DNA of 64,000 bases. Origin: Flavimobilis marinus (GTDB lineage: Bacteria; Actinomycetota; Actinomycetes; Actinomycetales; Cellulomonadaceae). The stretch spans positions 732,484 to 796,483 of the forward strand of contig NZ_FONZ01000002.1 of assembly GCF_900113055.1 (NCBI RefSeq), in the 5' to 3' direction. The notes beneath the pieces are model-generated. The model was not told where the DNA came from, ran no database searches, and worked only from the letters and a program-made list of their open reading frames with translations. Both the position numbers and the translations under genes were made by a program. Positions 26,689 to 35,307 of this stretch are shown here, one piece after another (position 1 is the first letter of the stretch; each line of letters begins with the position of its first letter).

Positions 26689-28254
26689 TCAGGGCAGCTG
26701 GATCGCGGGGTGGGTGCGGCGGGCGATCAGGAAGCCGTCGGCGTCGTGTGCCGTCGTGTAGTCCGTGCCGGGGAAGAGCTGCTCGGCGTAGCGGGCGACG
26801 TCGGTCGGGGCGTCGGGGCCCCAGCCGCGCGTGGTGTAGATGGCGACGTAGTCCGGCCGGACGGTCAAGTCCGTCGTGACCCAGTAGACGGTGCGGTCCT
26901 TCGCGAGCTGGACGATCAGCCCCGTGTCGGTCGCGACGCTCGCTCCGGGCGGGATCACCGCGAGCGCCCGCTCCGCCCCCGCGGCCCGCGCGCCGACGAC
27001 GTAGGTCTCCGGCCTGGCCAGGTCGCCCAACGGGTACTGAGTCGTCAGCGCCGCGGCGACCACGACAGCGACGGCCGGCACCGCGCGGGCGGCGCTGCGT
27101 GCCCAGTCGTGCCGGGAGGCGCGCAGCAGCCGCAGCCCGTCGATCAGCGCCGCGAAGACGACCGGCATGAGGATGATCGAGTAGTGCCAGGTGGTGCCCC
27201 AGTAGTAGTGGTTCGACCCCGCGAACCGCCACAGCAGCGTCGGCACGAGCATGAGGACCAGCGGCGAGCGCACGGCGACGAACGCGGTGACGACGAGCAG
27301 CATGACGATGGTCTGGAGCTTGACGTCGGCGGGCTGGACGATGCCGACCAGGGCGTCCCCGACGGAGGCGAGCAGGCTGCCCGACCCTGCCGCGGCGTCG
27401 TCGTCGCCCAGCTTGCCCCAGTAGTCGTAGCGCCCGTGCGGGTTGAAGAACGGCACGGCGACGAACAGCACGAAGGCCATCCCTAGCGCGCCCGCGGCGA
27501 CCATCGCGGTGCCCGCGCGGCGCACGCCCCACAGCCAGAGCACGACGCCGAACGCGGCGACGCTCAGGCCCAGGTCCTCCTTGACGCCGAGCAGCAGCAG
27601 AATCCACACGCACGCCGTGCGCCACCGGGCCTCGAGCGCGGCGGCGAGCCCGAACGCGAGAATCGGCGCGGCCAGCGCGTACTCGTGGAACTGCACGTCG
27701 ACCGCGGACTGCAGGCCCCAGGAGAACGCGTACGCGACGCCGACGCCGAAGCCCGCCCAGGCGCCGAGGATCCGCCGCGCGACGAGCGCGAGCGGCACGA
27801 CCGACACGGCCACCAGCGCGCACTGGACGACCAGCAGCGTGACGGGGCCGGGGAACAGCCGGTACACGGGCGCGACCAGGGCCAGCAGCGGGGAGAAGTG
27901 GTCGCCGAGCTGGTGGTAGCCCGGGCCCTTGATGTCGACGATCGGCGCGCCGAGGTGCGCGTACCCGCGGATCGCCTGCTCGAAGATCGCGAGGTCCCAG
28001 CTGGGGTTCTCCGCCCGCCACCACCGCGTGAGCGAGAGCAGGAGGTAGGCACCGAAGGCGACGACGGCGAGGATCGCCACGGGCCAGCGGGAAGGCTGGG
28101 ACACGGTGCGGTCGCGCGGAAGCGGGGTGCGTGCCCAGCGGCGCAGCACGTCGGCCAACGCCTGGCGCGGGCCGTCCGGCTCCGCGCGGGCGTGCGCGGG
28201 AACGCCGACGTCGCTCGTCTCACCTGCCGGCTGCCCCCGCATGCGCCCCATCAT
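26689..28254 (-). CDS. DUF2079 polytopic membrane protein
   Basis: About 521 residues from ATG 28254; starts at 28251 or 28242 are also possible, and none has a good ribosome site. A cytoplasmic N-terminal tail of about 60 residues precedes about ten membrane helices. The motif SWDLAIFEQAIRGYAHLG and the following HLGDHFSP-like segment (YHQLGDHFSPLLAL) define DUF2079, a family related in layout to membrane glycosyltransferases of the GT-C type. An enzymatic role in wall or lipid glycosylation is therefore possible but unproven. It is divergent from the YggS-type gene with a gap of about 30 bp. Confidence 0.85.
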   Translation of the reverse strand: MMGRMRGQPAGETSDVGVPAHARAEPDGPRQALADVLRRWARTPLPRDRTVSQPSRWPVAILAVVAFGAYLLLSLTRWWRAENPSWDLAIFEQAIRGYAHLGAPIVDIKGPGYHQLGDHFSPLLALVAPVYRLFPGPVTLLVVQCALVAVSVVPLALVARRILGAWAGFGVGVAYAFSWGLQSAVDVQFHEYALAAPILAFGLAAALEARWRTACVWILLLLGVKEDLGLSVAAFGVVLWLWGVRRAGTAMVAAGALGMAFVLFVAVPFFNPHGRYDYWGKLGDDDAAAGSGSLLASVGDALVGIVQPADVKLQTIVMLLVVTAFVAVRSPLVLMLVPTLLWRFAGSNHYYWGTTWHYSIILMPVVFAALIDGLRLLRASRHDWARSAARAVPAVAVVVAAALTTQYPLGDLARPETYVVGARAAGAERALAVIPPGASVATDTGLIVQLAKDRTVYWVTTDLTVRPDYVAIYTTRGWGPDAPTDVARYAEQLFPGTDYTTAHDADGFLIARRTHPAIQLP

Positions 28255-28287
28255 GGCGCACGAGCGAGCCAACTACGATGCGGTTCC

Positions 28288-29004
28288 ATGATCACTTCGT
28301 CCCCGGTGTCCGAGGCGATCGCCGCCGTCCGCGCCCGCGTGGCCGCCGCCGCCGAGGTTGCCGGCCGTGCGCCCGACGACGTGCGCATCCTCTTCGCGTC
28401 GAAGACTGTCTCCGCCGAGCGCGCTGCCGAGGCCGTGCTGGCCGGCGCGGAGCAGCTCGGGGAGAGTCGGGTGCAGGAGGTCGTCGCGAAGGCTGAGGTG
28501 CTCGGCGCGCTCCCCCAGCCGCCGCGGATCCACCTGATCGGCCACCTGCAGTCCAACAAGGTCAACGCCGCCCTGCGCCACGTCGACTGCATCGAGACGA
28601 TCGACGCCCTGCCGCTGGCGGAGCGGATCTCCGACCGGTGCGTCGCCGTCGGGCGCGAGCTCGACGTGCTGGTTCAGGTCAACGTCTCGGGCGAGCCCTC
28701 GAAGTTCGGGGTGGCGCCCGACGACGCCGTCGAGCTCGCCCTGCGCGTCGCGGCCCTCCCGGGTGTGCGGCTGCGCGGGCTGATGACGATCGGGGCGAAC
28801 AGCCCGGACGCCGAGGTCGTGCGCGCCGGGTACGCGCTGCTGCGGGAGCTGCGGCACACGATCGTCGGGTCGGGTGCTCCCGGGACCGAGGATGCCGCCG
28901 AGCTGTCGATGGGCATGAGCGGGGACCTCGAGCTGGCGATCGCCGAAGGGGCGACGACCGTGCGAGTGGGGTCGGCGGTGTTCGGGGCGCGTCCGCAGGT
29001 CTGA
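28288..29004 (+). CDS. YggS/PLPBP-family pyridoxal-phosphate homeostasis protein
   Basis: The 238-residue single-domain PLP-binding protein (fold III) maintains free PLP and amino-acid balance without known catalysis. The PLP lysine is K39 in LFASKTVS. Other signatures are HLIGHLQSNKV, VLVQVNVSGEPSKFG, LRGLMTIG and LSMGMSGDLELAI. Its position differs from the usual ftsZ-neighbour location of actinobacterial yggS, so it may be a second copy. Start ATG 28288. Confidence 0.93.
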   Translation: MITSSPVSEAIAAVRARVAAAAEVAGRAPDDVRILFASKTVSAERAAEAVLAGAEQLGESRVQEVVAKAEVLGALPQPPRIHLIGHLQSNKVNAALRHVDCIETIDALPLAERISDRCVAVGRELDVLVQVNVSGEPSKFGVAPDDAVELALRVAALPGVRLRGLMTIGANSPDAEVVRAGYALLRELRHTIVGSGAPGTEDAAELSMGMSGDLELAIAEGATTVRVGSAVFGARPQV

Positions 29005-29028
29005 CCGCGGGCCCTGCCCGGACTGTCC

Positions 29029-31839
29029 CTAGTCGGTGAGCCGCCGGATCATCGGCAGCCGCGAGCGCGTGAGGAGCCACGCCCCGCCCATGACGACGAG
29101 CGGCACGCCCACGACCATCACGCCCAGCTCGAGCCACGGGACGGCGAAGGGCCACGAGCCGCCGCCAGACTCCTGCTGGCGCGTGAGCACGAGCACCCAC
29201 GCGAACGCGACGCCGACGACGCTCCCGAGCACCAGGCCCGGGACGGTCACGAGGGCAGCCTGAGCCGCGGCGACCCTGCGGCGTAGCGCAGGAGGGGCGC
29301 CAATCGCCCCCAGGGTGGCCATGTCCGGGCGGGTCTCAGCGGACGAGAGCGCGAGGACGATCCCCGTCGCACCAGCGCCGACGACGACCGCGGCGGCGAG
29401 CAGGAGGGAGTAGTAGTACGGGCTCGTCGAGCGGTAGGCGCGCTCCACCTCGACCCAGGTCTCGGCGTCGAGCGCCTCGACCGCTTCTCGCGCCTGCGTC
29501 TCCTCGGCGTACGTGATCGGGCGCGCCGGAACTCCTAGGTACCCCGCATGCTCGCTCGTCAGCCCTAGCTCGCGGGCCGCCTCGGGCGGAAGCACCAGCT
29601 CGGCTCCGATCGGCAACGACGTCACCGCCGCAGGCAGGGTGACAGCCGCAGCGGTGCGCCCGTCGTCCCCGCCGTCCTCGAGGTAGTCGTAGAGCGTCAC
29701 CTCGAGACGGGCGTGTCCGTCGCCCCAGACCTGGGACGGGTCGCGCACCAGCACACGGCCCTCGCGCAGTGCGCGTGCGGCGTCCGCTGCGCCTGCGAGG
29801 CCGAGCTGGGCGACGAGAGAGCCGTCGTCGACGATGGTGGGGACGCCGTTCGACCACGGCAGCATGGTGGTCGGGTCACCGTTGGCGCCGTCCCCGGCGC
29901 AACGCGGATCGTTCGCATGTGCGGCCATGTCCACCGGCGTCGCGTCCGTGTCCGTGTGGAGGGGGCACAGGCGCTCGGGATCCGGGGTGCTCGTCACCGA
30001 GAGCCACAGCATGTCCCAGCCCGCCGCCTCGAGCTCGGACTCCGTCAGCGTCTCCCGGGCATAGGTCGCCGTCCGCGCCTCGGTGAGTGACGCGAGCGGC
30101 AGAGTCTCCTCGAGCGCCGTCACGACCGCCGGGTTGGCGTCACCCGTAGCACGGACGACGATGCGTCCCTCCCCCACGGCCTCACGGTGCACGGCGGCGT
30201 CACGGGCATCCTTCGTCTCGAGGTACGTCCCAGCTGCGACCACCCCCGCGGCCGCTGCGATGATCGCCGCGAGCGCAGGCGCCGTCCGTGAGTGCTGGCG
30301 CAGGGCGTCGCGTGCGGCGTAGCGGCCGGCGGGCCCCAACCACGGAGCGAGCCGAGCGATCAGTACGAGGACGCCACTCGAGAGCATGACCATCCCGGCG
30401 AGACCGCTCACGACGCCCCCGACCATCAAGGCTGGCACCCCGAAGATCGCCCCTGCGACCGCGGCGGCAAGGCCCGCAGCAATCAGGCCGACGCCGGCGG
30501 CCGACGTACGGCGGCGAGGGCCTGCGAGGGTGCGACGCTGCGCGAGCGCGGCGACGACGTCCATCCGCCCGGCACGCCGCGCGGGAGCCCACGCCGCAGC
30601 GACCGCCAGCCCGGTCCCGAGCGCTGCGAGCGCGAGGAGCGCCCCGACGGGCACGTCCCACTCGGGGATGGTGTAGGCGTAGCCCGCATTCAGGAACATG
30701 CGCACGAGCGCGGCAGCACCGACACCAACGGCAGCAGCGCCGACCGACGCCGCGCCCCCGATGACGACGCCGCCGAGGACGACGATCCTGCGCAGCGTGC
30801 GCCGGTCCCCACCGACCGCGGCCACCAGGGCGAGCTGACGCTCGTTGCGTCGCGCACCCACGGCGAAGGCAGGACCGATGAGCATGACGAGCTCGAACAG
30901 CCCGAACGCGATGACGGCTCCGCCGATGCTGAGTGCAGCGGTTGAGTAGGACAGCTCGTCCTCTGCCCAGTCGTGGTATCCCACCTGCTCCGCGGGCGGT
31001 GGGTTCTCCATGACGGCGCGGCTCACGACATGCGCGCCCACCTCGTTGAGCGCGAGCACATCGCGCCACACCACCGGTGGGCCGTCGACGAACCACGCTC
31101 GCTGCGGCCGGTCGACCCAGTAGCGCGCGCCCACCTCATCGATGTCGAGGATCGCACCAGGGGGTGCCATGAGCCCTGCCTCGGCTCCCGGGACGTCATA
31201 GACACCGACCACGTGCAACTGCACGGGCTCGATCCCCACGTTCACCGGAGCAATCGGCGCGACCTCGACGATGCTGCCGACCGGGATGCCGACCCCGGCC
31301 GCCACGACCGCCTCGTCGACCGACTCTGGCAGTCGCCCCTCCCGCAGCGTCACCAGACCTGGGACCCTGTCGGTCCGGATCTCCATCGCCCGGATGTCCT
31401 CCCGGGCCGTCGCGGGCCCGCTCACCCGCACTCCGACGGTCCACGTGGGGTCGAGGGTCGACCCGGGCGGCAGCGCCGCAAGTATTCGCTCCTCGACGAC
31501 GCTCACGGGCAGTGACTCGCTCAAGTCCGCGACACGCTCGTCGGGCACGTAGTAGCCCACCCGCCCCGCGTCGATCGCGAGCCCTTGGACCAGCGGCGCC
31601 TCCCCTTCCCAGGTCACCCGCGCCTGCGCCGACGGCCCGAGCACCCAGTTCATCTGGCGCTCTTGCGTCGGCGTCGCACTCGCGAACAGCGTGATCGCCA
31701 CCGCGCCGACCAGCACCGGGAGCGCAACGAGCACCGCGATCAGCGCTGTCCGTCCCTTGCTGCGCATCGCGTCGCGCCGCGCGAGCCGCGCCGCGACCCG
31801 CCAGGCCGACCAGCGGGAACCGTCCTCGTTCAGCTCCAC
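29029..31839 (-). CDS. FtsX-like ABC transporter permease
   Basis: The 936-residue membrane protein has one N-terminal membrane helix, a large extracytoplasmic domain (about residues 50-300), a first FtsX-type membrane block (about 310-530), a second extracytoplasmic domain and a C-terminal membrane block. It is thus a fused MacB/LolC-like permease pair in one chain. Members export peptides or lipoproteins or act as mechanotransmitters rather than importers. The start ATG 31839 overlaps the ATPase gene by 10 bp. With the ATPase and PadR regulator it forms a three-gene module. Confidence 0.9.
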   Translation of the reverse strand: MELNEDGSRWSAWRVAARLARRDAMRSKGRTALIAVLVALPVLVGAVAITLFASATPTQERQMNWVLGPSAQARVTWEGEAPLVQGLAIDAGRVGYYVPDERVADLSESLPVSVVEERILAALPPGSTLDPTWTVGVRVSGPATAREDIRAMEIRTDRVPGLVTLREGRLPESVDEAVVAAGVGIPVGSIVEVAPIAPVNVGIEPVQLHVVGVYDVPGAEAGLMAPPGAILDIDEVGARYWVDRPQRAWFVDGPPVVWRDVLALNEVGAHVVSRAVMENPPPAEQVGYHDWAEDELSYSTAALSIGGAVIAFGLFELVMLIGPAFAVGARRNERQLALVAAVGGDRRTLRRIVVLGGVVIGGAASVGAAAVGVGAAALVRMFLNAGYAYTIPEWDVPVGALLALAALGTGLAVAAAWAPARRAGRMDVVAALAQRRTLAGPRRRTSAAGVGLIAAGLAAAVAGAIFGVPALMVGGVVSGLAGMVMLSSGVLVLIARLAPWLGPAGRYAARDALRQHSRTAPALAAIIAAAAGVVAAGTYLETKDARDAAVHREAVGEGRIVVRATGDANPAVVTALEETLPLASLTEARTATYARETLTESELEAAGWDMLWLSVTSTPDPERLCPLHTDTDATPVDMAAHANDPRCAGDGANGDPTTMLPWSNGVPTIVDDGSLVAQLGLAGAADAARALREGRVLVRDPSQVWGDGHARLEVTLYDYLEDGGDDGRTAAAVTLPAAVTSLPIGAELVLPPEAARELGLTSEHAGYLGVPARPITYAEETQAREAVEALDAETWVEVERAYRSTSPYYYSLLLAAAVVVGAGATGIVLALSSAETRPDMATLGAIGAPPALRRRVAAAQAALVTVPGLVLGSVVGVAFAWVLVLTRQQESGGGSWPFAVPWLELGVMVVGVPLVVMGGAWLLTRSRLPMIRRLTD

Positions 31840-32597
31840 GGTCCGGCCGGTCCGTCGCCCGGCGCTCCCACCAGAAGCGACGCCGGTCCAGTCGCGGCCT
31901 GGGTCGCGTCCACCACGACACCATCGCGCAGGAAGATCGTGCGGTCCGCCCAGGCCGCGAACCGGGGCTCGTGCGTCACCAGCAGCCCGGCGGCGCCCGC
32001 GTCGATGCGAGCACGCAGGACCGCCATGATCTCTTCGCCCGTGGTGGAGTCGAGGGCCCCCGTGGGCTCGTCGGCCAGGACCAGACGGCGGGGCCCGGTC
32101 AGCGCCCGGGCGATCGCGACGCGCTGGCGCTGGCCCCCGGACATCTCCTCCGGGAAGCGGTCGGCGAGGTCCGCGATCCCGACGTCGTGCAGGGAGCGGA
32201 GCGCCTCGCGGCGGGCCGTCCGCACGCGCAGCCCGTCGAGCTCACGCGGCAGCGCCACGTTCTCGACCGCCGTCAGTGCGGGGATGAGGTTGAAGTCCTG
32301 GAAGACGTAGCCCACGGAGCGGCGGCGCAGCCGCGCCCGCTGCTTCCCGTCGAGCCCGGAGATCGGACGCTCCACCAGGCTGACCGTCCCTGAGGTAGGG
32401 GTGTCGAGCCCGCCGGCGAGGTTGAGCAGCGTCGACTTGCCGGAGCCCGAGGGCCCCATGACCGCGACGAGCTCGCCCATCCGGACGGTGAGGTCGACGC
32501 CGCGCAGCGCGTGCACCGTCGCTGGTCCGTCACCGTGGCTGCGCTCGACGCACTCCATGCGGAGGAGGACCGGATGTGTGTCGAAGTCCGGGCTCAT
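31830..32597 (-). CDS. ABC transporter ATP-binding protein (MacB/LolD type)
   Basis: The 255-residue ATPase has Walker A GPSGSGKST (about 45-53), Q-loop VFQDFNLIP, signature MSGGQRQRV, Walker B LVLADEPTGALD and the switch His (VTHEPRF). The segment NLAGGLDTPTSG is typical of the LolD/MacB group that works with FtsX-like permeases. Its start ATG 32597 overlaps the PadR stop by 4 bp, so regulator, ATPase and permease are one transcript. Confidence 0.94.
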   Translation of the reverse strand: MSPDFDTHPVLLRMECVERSHGDGPATVHALRGVDLTVRMGELVAVMGPSGSGKSTLLNLAGGLDTPTSGTVSLVERPISGLDGKQRARLRRRSVGYVFQDFNLIPALTAVENVALPRELDGLRVRTARREALRSLHDVGIADLADRFPEEMSGGQRQRVAIARALTGPRRLVLADEPTGALDSTTGEEIMAVLRARIDAGAAGLLVTHEPRFAAWADRTIFLRDGVVVDATQAATGPASLLVGAPGDGPAGPWS

Positions 32598-33241
32598 CGG
32601 TGGACCCGCGGCGTCGTCGCGGCGGACTCGGCACCTGCAGCGTTCCGAGCCACCGCGTCAGGCGCGGTCGGGCGCTCCGAGGCGACCCGCAGCAGCCGCG
32701 CCTCGACGTGGTCGAGCCAGCGCATCTCGGCCTCGGTGGTGAACACGAGGTTGTCCAGCACGAGCGACCACGCGAGCTCCTGCGGGCCCTGTGCCTCGAC
32801 CGTGCGGCCCTTGAGGCGTGTGAAGTCGCGCAGCGCGCTCATGGTCTCCGTGCGTTGGCGCCGGACGACGTCGACGACGTCCACGCCCGGCACGGTGACC
32901 GCGAGCGCCAGCTTCATCGCGAGCTCGTCTCGCGCCGGCGCCCCTCGCAGCACGGGCGTGGTCCACCACTGACCGGCCTCCGCGCGCCCCGTGTCGGTGA
33001 CGGTGAACTGCTCGGTCTCCCGGGCGGGGTCGGCCGACTCGTCTGTGTCGGCCGAGCCGGTGGGCCCCTGCACCACCGGCTCGACCAGACCGTCACGCAC
33101 CAAGCGCTGCACTGTCGTGTACACCTGGCCGATGTTCAGCGGCCAGGTCCCCCCCGTGCGGGCCTCGAACTCCTGACGGAGCTGGTATCCGTGCATGGGC
33201 TGCTCTGCGAGCAGCGCCAACAGACCGAGACGTACTGACAT
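32594..33241 (-). CDS. PadR-family transcriptional regulator
   Basis: The 215-residue product starts at ATG 33241, with AGGGGGA 5 bp upstream. The winged-helix PadR N-terminus is clear: LGLLALLAEQPMHGYQLRQEF (about 5-25), then WPLNIGQVYTTVQRLVRDGLV. A helical C-terminal dimerisation domain (Vir_act_alpha_C type, about 95-190) follows. PadR repressors commonly control adjacent ABC exporters and sense their cargo. The promoter carries palindromes with the GTTAC/GTAAC half-site, implying autoregulation of this regulator-ATPase-permease operon. Confidence 0.93.
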   Translation of the reverse strand: MSVRLGLLALLAEQPMHGYQLRQEFEARTGGTWPLNIGQVYTTVQRLVRDGLVEPVVQGPTGSADTDESADPARETEQFTVTDTGRAEAGQWWTTPVLRGAPARDELAMKLALAVTVPGVDVVDVVRRQRTETMSALRDFTRLKGRTVEAQGPQELAWSLVLDNLVFTTEAEMRWLDHVEARLLRVASERPTAPDAVARNAAGAESAATTPRVHR

Positions 33242-33254
33242 GCCATCCCCCTGC

Positions 33255-33310
33255 TTACTCGGTATGCAACCGTCCGCAGCAATAGTTACCGAGTAACCCC
33301 GCGACGTCAA
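33255..33310 (-). promoter_or_regulatory. Promoter and PadR operator of the regulator-ABC operon
   Basis: On the minus strand a -35 TTGACG (33305-33310) is followed by a spacer and a -10-like TAACTAT (about 33282-33288). The palindrome GTTAC-TCG-GTAAC (33285-33297) overlaps the -10. A second half-site pair, TTACTCGGTA at 33255-33264, repeats its sequence inverted. Binding there would block initiation. Confidence 0.65.
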
Positions 33311-33336
33311 GACGTCCGGCTCCGCTTACTCATGCA

Positions 33337-33400
33337 TGTCAAACACGCTTGACACTCGAACCCGAATCCGGCACGCTCTTAATGACAAGCACCCTTGACG
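33337..33400 (+). promoter_or_regulatory. Promoter and operator repeats of the XRE/membrane-protein pair
   Basis: TGTCAA-ACACGC-TTGACA (33337-33354) is a perfect inverted repeat whose right arm is a consensus -35 (TTGACA). A second, related CACCCTTGACG lies at about 33390-33400, just before the ribosome site. This spacing suggests that the small XRE protein binds both and represses its own promoter. No convincing -10 is seen. Confidence 0.5.
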
Positions 33401-33413
33401 CCGAGGAGCACCG

Positions 33414-33605
33414 TTGCAGAACGACGTCCGCACGCTGCGCGAGGCAGAGGGCCTCTCCCAGGCCGCCCTCGGCTCCGCCCTCGGGGTGTCCCGGCAGACG
33501 ATCAACTCGATCGAGACCGGCAAGTACGACCCGTCGCTCCCCCTGGCGATCGCCATCGCGCGCCACTTCCGCACCACCGTCGAGGAGATCTTCCATGTCG
33601 ACTGA
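33414..33605 (+). CDS. Small XRE-family helix-turn-helix regulator
   Basis: The 63-residue protein is almost entirely a helix-turn-helix: TLREAEGLSQAALGSALGVS (about residues 7-26) then RQTINSIETGKYDPSL. The start is TTG 33414 with GAGGAG 5 bp upstream. Such short Cro/YozG-like regulators are typically paired with a small membrane protein, as here: the next gene overlaps it by 11 bp. Inverted and direct TTGAC repeats upstream are probable targets. Confidence 0.92.
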   Translation: MQNDVRTLREAEGLSQAALGSALGVSRQTINSIETGKYDPSLPLAIAIARHFRTTVEEIFHVD

Positions 33606-34095
33606 GCACTCCCCCGCGACCCCCACGGCCCCGGACGCCGGGCCCGATGCCGCCCCCGAGCGCGCGGCGTCACCCACCCCGGCAGCCGCGAACACCCTGG
33701 GCTGGACGCTCGGCCTGCTCGGTGGGGCCGCCGGAGCCATCGCCTTGTTCCTCGCCCTGAACGGCCGGAGCCCAGGCAACATGGCCGGCGGCGCCCTCGC
33801 GGGCGGGGCCACCGTCCTCGTCGCCGTCGCGATCGGACGCTGGAGAGCCGTCCGCCGCGCCGACAAGGCCGGCTCCACCGCGCGCTGGCTCGGCGCCGTC
33901 CCCGACGAACGGGACGACGACGTCCTCACCCGCGCCCTCGCCGTCGTCGGCTACGTCGCCGTGATGGCGAGCTGCCTCGCCGTCGTCCTCGTGGCCGCGA
34001 CATCGTGGAACCCTCTGGCGATCGTCGGCGCGCTCCCAGCGCTGCTGCTGGGAACGCTGGTCATCAGCTTCGCGGTCATCAACCGCCGTTCCTAA
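33595..34095 (+). CDS. Small integral membrane protein co-transcribed with the XRE regulator
   Basis: The 166-residue protein has a disordered Pro/Ala-rich N-terminus (about 35 residues) and four predicted membrane helices (about 37-55, 63-82, 113-133 and 139-160), with a basic loop WRAVRRADKAG between the second and third. The ATG at 33595 lies inside the end of the regulator gene. It resembles DUF2178-like partners of small XRE regulators in layout. Function unknown; it may respond to envelope stress or be the regulator's sensor. Confidence 0.78.
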   Translation: MSTEHSPATPTAPDAGPDAAPERAASPTPAAANTLGWTLGLLGGAAGAIALFLALNGRSPGNMAGGALAGGATVLVAVAIGRWRAVRRADKAGSTARWLGAVPDERDDDVLTRALAVVGYVAVMASCLAVVLVAATSWNPLAIVGALPALLLGTLVISFAVINRRS

Positions 34096-34139
34096 CGGTC
34101 AGGCCCGCGTCCGCCCTTCCCCGCCACCTACGCACCGCT

Positions 34140-34188
34140 CACAGAGCACACTTCTGCCCGGGCTCCCCGGTCCAGACTGTGCTCTGTG
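34140..34188. repeat. Palindromic intergenic element, copy 1 (possible bidirectional terminator)
   Basis: CACAGAGCACA (34140-34150) pairs perfectly with TGTGCTCTGTG (34178-34188) over 11 bp. It lies between convergent genes. The inner 39 bp (34145-34183) is about three-quarters identical, without gaps, to 37275-37313, pointing to a dispersed repeat family. Confidence 0.6.
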
Positions 34189-34211
34189 CGTCAGTCGGGG
34201 GCGGATCCCGG

Positions 34212-35273
34212 TCAGGGCACCCGCGCGGTCCACTCCGGGGACGAGAACTTCGTCTCGGCGAGCTCCGTCGCCCGGGCGCGCTCGGCGTCGGTGATCGCAC
34301 CGTCGACCGTTGCGTACCGGCCACGGAAGTGCGCCTTGAACGCCTCGATCACGTCCTCGCGGGCCATGCCCGTCTGCGAGCGCACGGGATCCACGCGCTT
34401 GTTGGCGCTCTTGGTGCCCTTGTCGCTCATCTTCTCGCGGCCGATCCGCAGCACCTCGAGCATCTTGTCCGCGTCGATGTCGTAGGCCATCGTCACGTGG
34501 TGCAGCACCGCGCCGCGCACGAACCGCTTCTGCGCGGCACCCGCGATCTTCCCGGCCGGGGAGGCGATGTCGTTAAGCGGCTTGTAGGTCGCGTGCACGC
34601 CGACGTCCGCGAGCGCTCCGAGCACCCAGTCGTCCAGGAACGCGTAGGACTGCTCGAAGCTCAGGCCCTCGACCAGGGAGCCCGGGACCGTCAACGAGTA
34701 GGTGATCGTGTTGCCCGGCTCGACGAACATCGCGCCGCCGCCGGAGATGCGGCGCACCACGGTGATGCCGTGCCGCTCGGCCCCCTCGGGGTCGACCTCG
34801 TTCCGCAGCGACTGGAACGACCCGATGATCACCGCCGGTGCCCCCCACTCCCAGATGCGCAGGGTCGGCCCGCGGGTACCCGCGTCCACGGACTCAGACA
34901 GCACCTGGTCGAGCGCGAGGTGCATCGCGGGCGACTGCGGACCCTCGTGGATGACCTCGAACGTGTGGTCGTGCCAGCCCGTCGCGTGCCCGAGCGCGCG
35001 CCGCACGGCGATCGCGACGGCCTCGGCGGAGAAGCCCACCATGGCGACGGAGTCGTCGAGGACGCCCTCGATAGCGGCGGCCAGCTGGGCCACCCCGGCC
35101 GAGGCGGGCATGCCGGTCAGGGCGCCGTCGATGTCCTCGAGCGCGGTGTCCGGCTCGAGGAAGAAGTCACCCGAGATCGCCACGCGGGTCAGCCGCGCGT
35201 CGGCGTCCTCCCCGGAGGTCTCGATGTCGACCGCGACGAGCTTGCCACCAGGAACCTTGTATTCGCCTCGCAC
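34212..35273 (-). CDS. Lipoate-protein ligase A-like protein with N-terminal accessory domain
   Basis: The 353-residue protein belongs to the biotin/lipoate ligase superfamily. The ligase part (about residues 105-330) has the lipoyl-AMP motif RRISGGGAMFVEPGN, the lysine segment GKIAGAAQKR and LHHVTMAYDID. The first 95 residues (beginning GEYKVPGGKLV) resemble the accessory domain that is C-terminal in E. coli LplA, so the order is swapped. It should attach lipoate to 2-oxoacid dehydrogenase E2 or GcvH, but the substrate is inferred. It starts at ATG 35273, next to cimA (leftward). Confidence 0.85.
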   Translation of the reverse strand: MRGEYKVPGGKLVAVDIETSGEDADARLTRVAISGDFFLEPDTALEDIDGALTGMPASAGVAQLAAAIEGVLDDSVAMVGFSAEAVAIAVRRALGHATGWHDHTFEVIHEGPQSPAMHLALDQVLSESVDAGTRGPTLRIWEWGAPAVIIGSFQSLRNEVDPEGAERHGITVVRRISGGGAMFVEPGNTITYSLTVPGSLVEGLSFEQSYAFLDDWVLGALADVGVHATYKPLNDIASPAGKIAGAAQKRFVRGAVLHHVTMAYDIDADKMLEVLRIGREKMSDKGTKSANKRVDPVRSQTGMAREDVIEAFKAHFRGRYATVDGAITDAERARATELAETKFSSPEWTARVP

Positions 35274-35307
35274 CCGCTCACTCTAAGCCCGGCGCGCCGC
35301 AGGGCAG

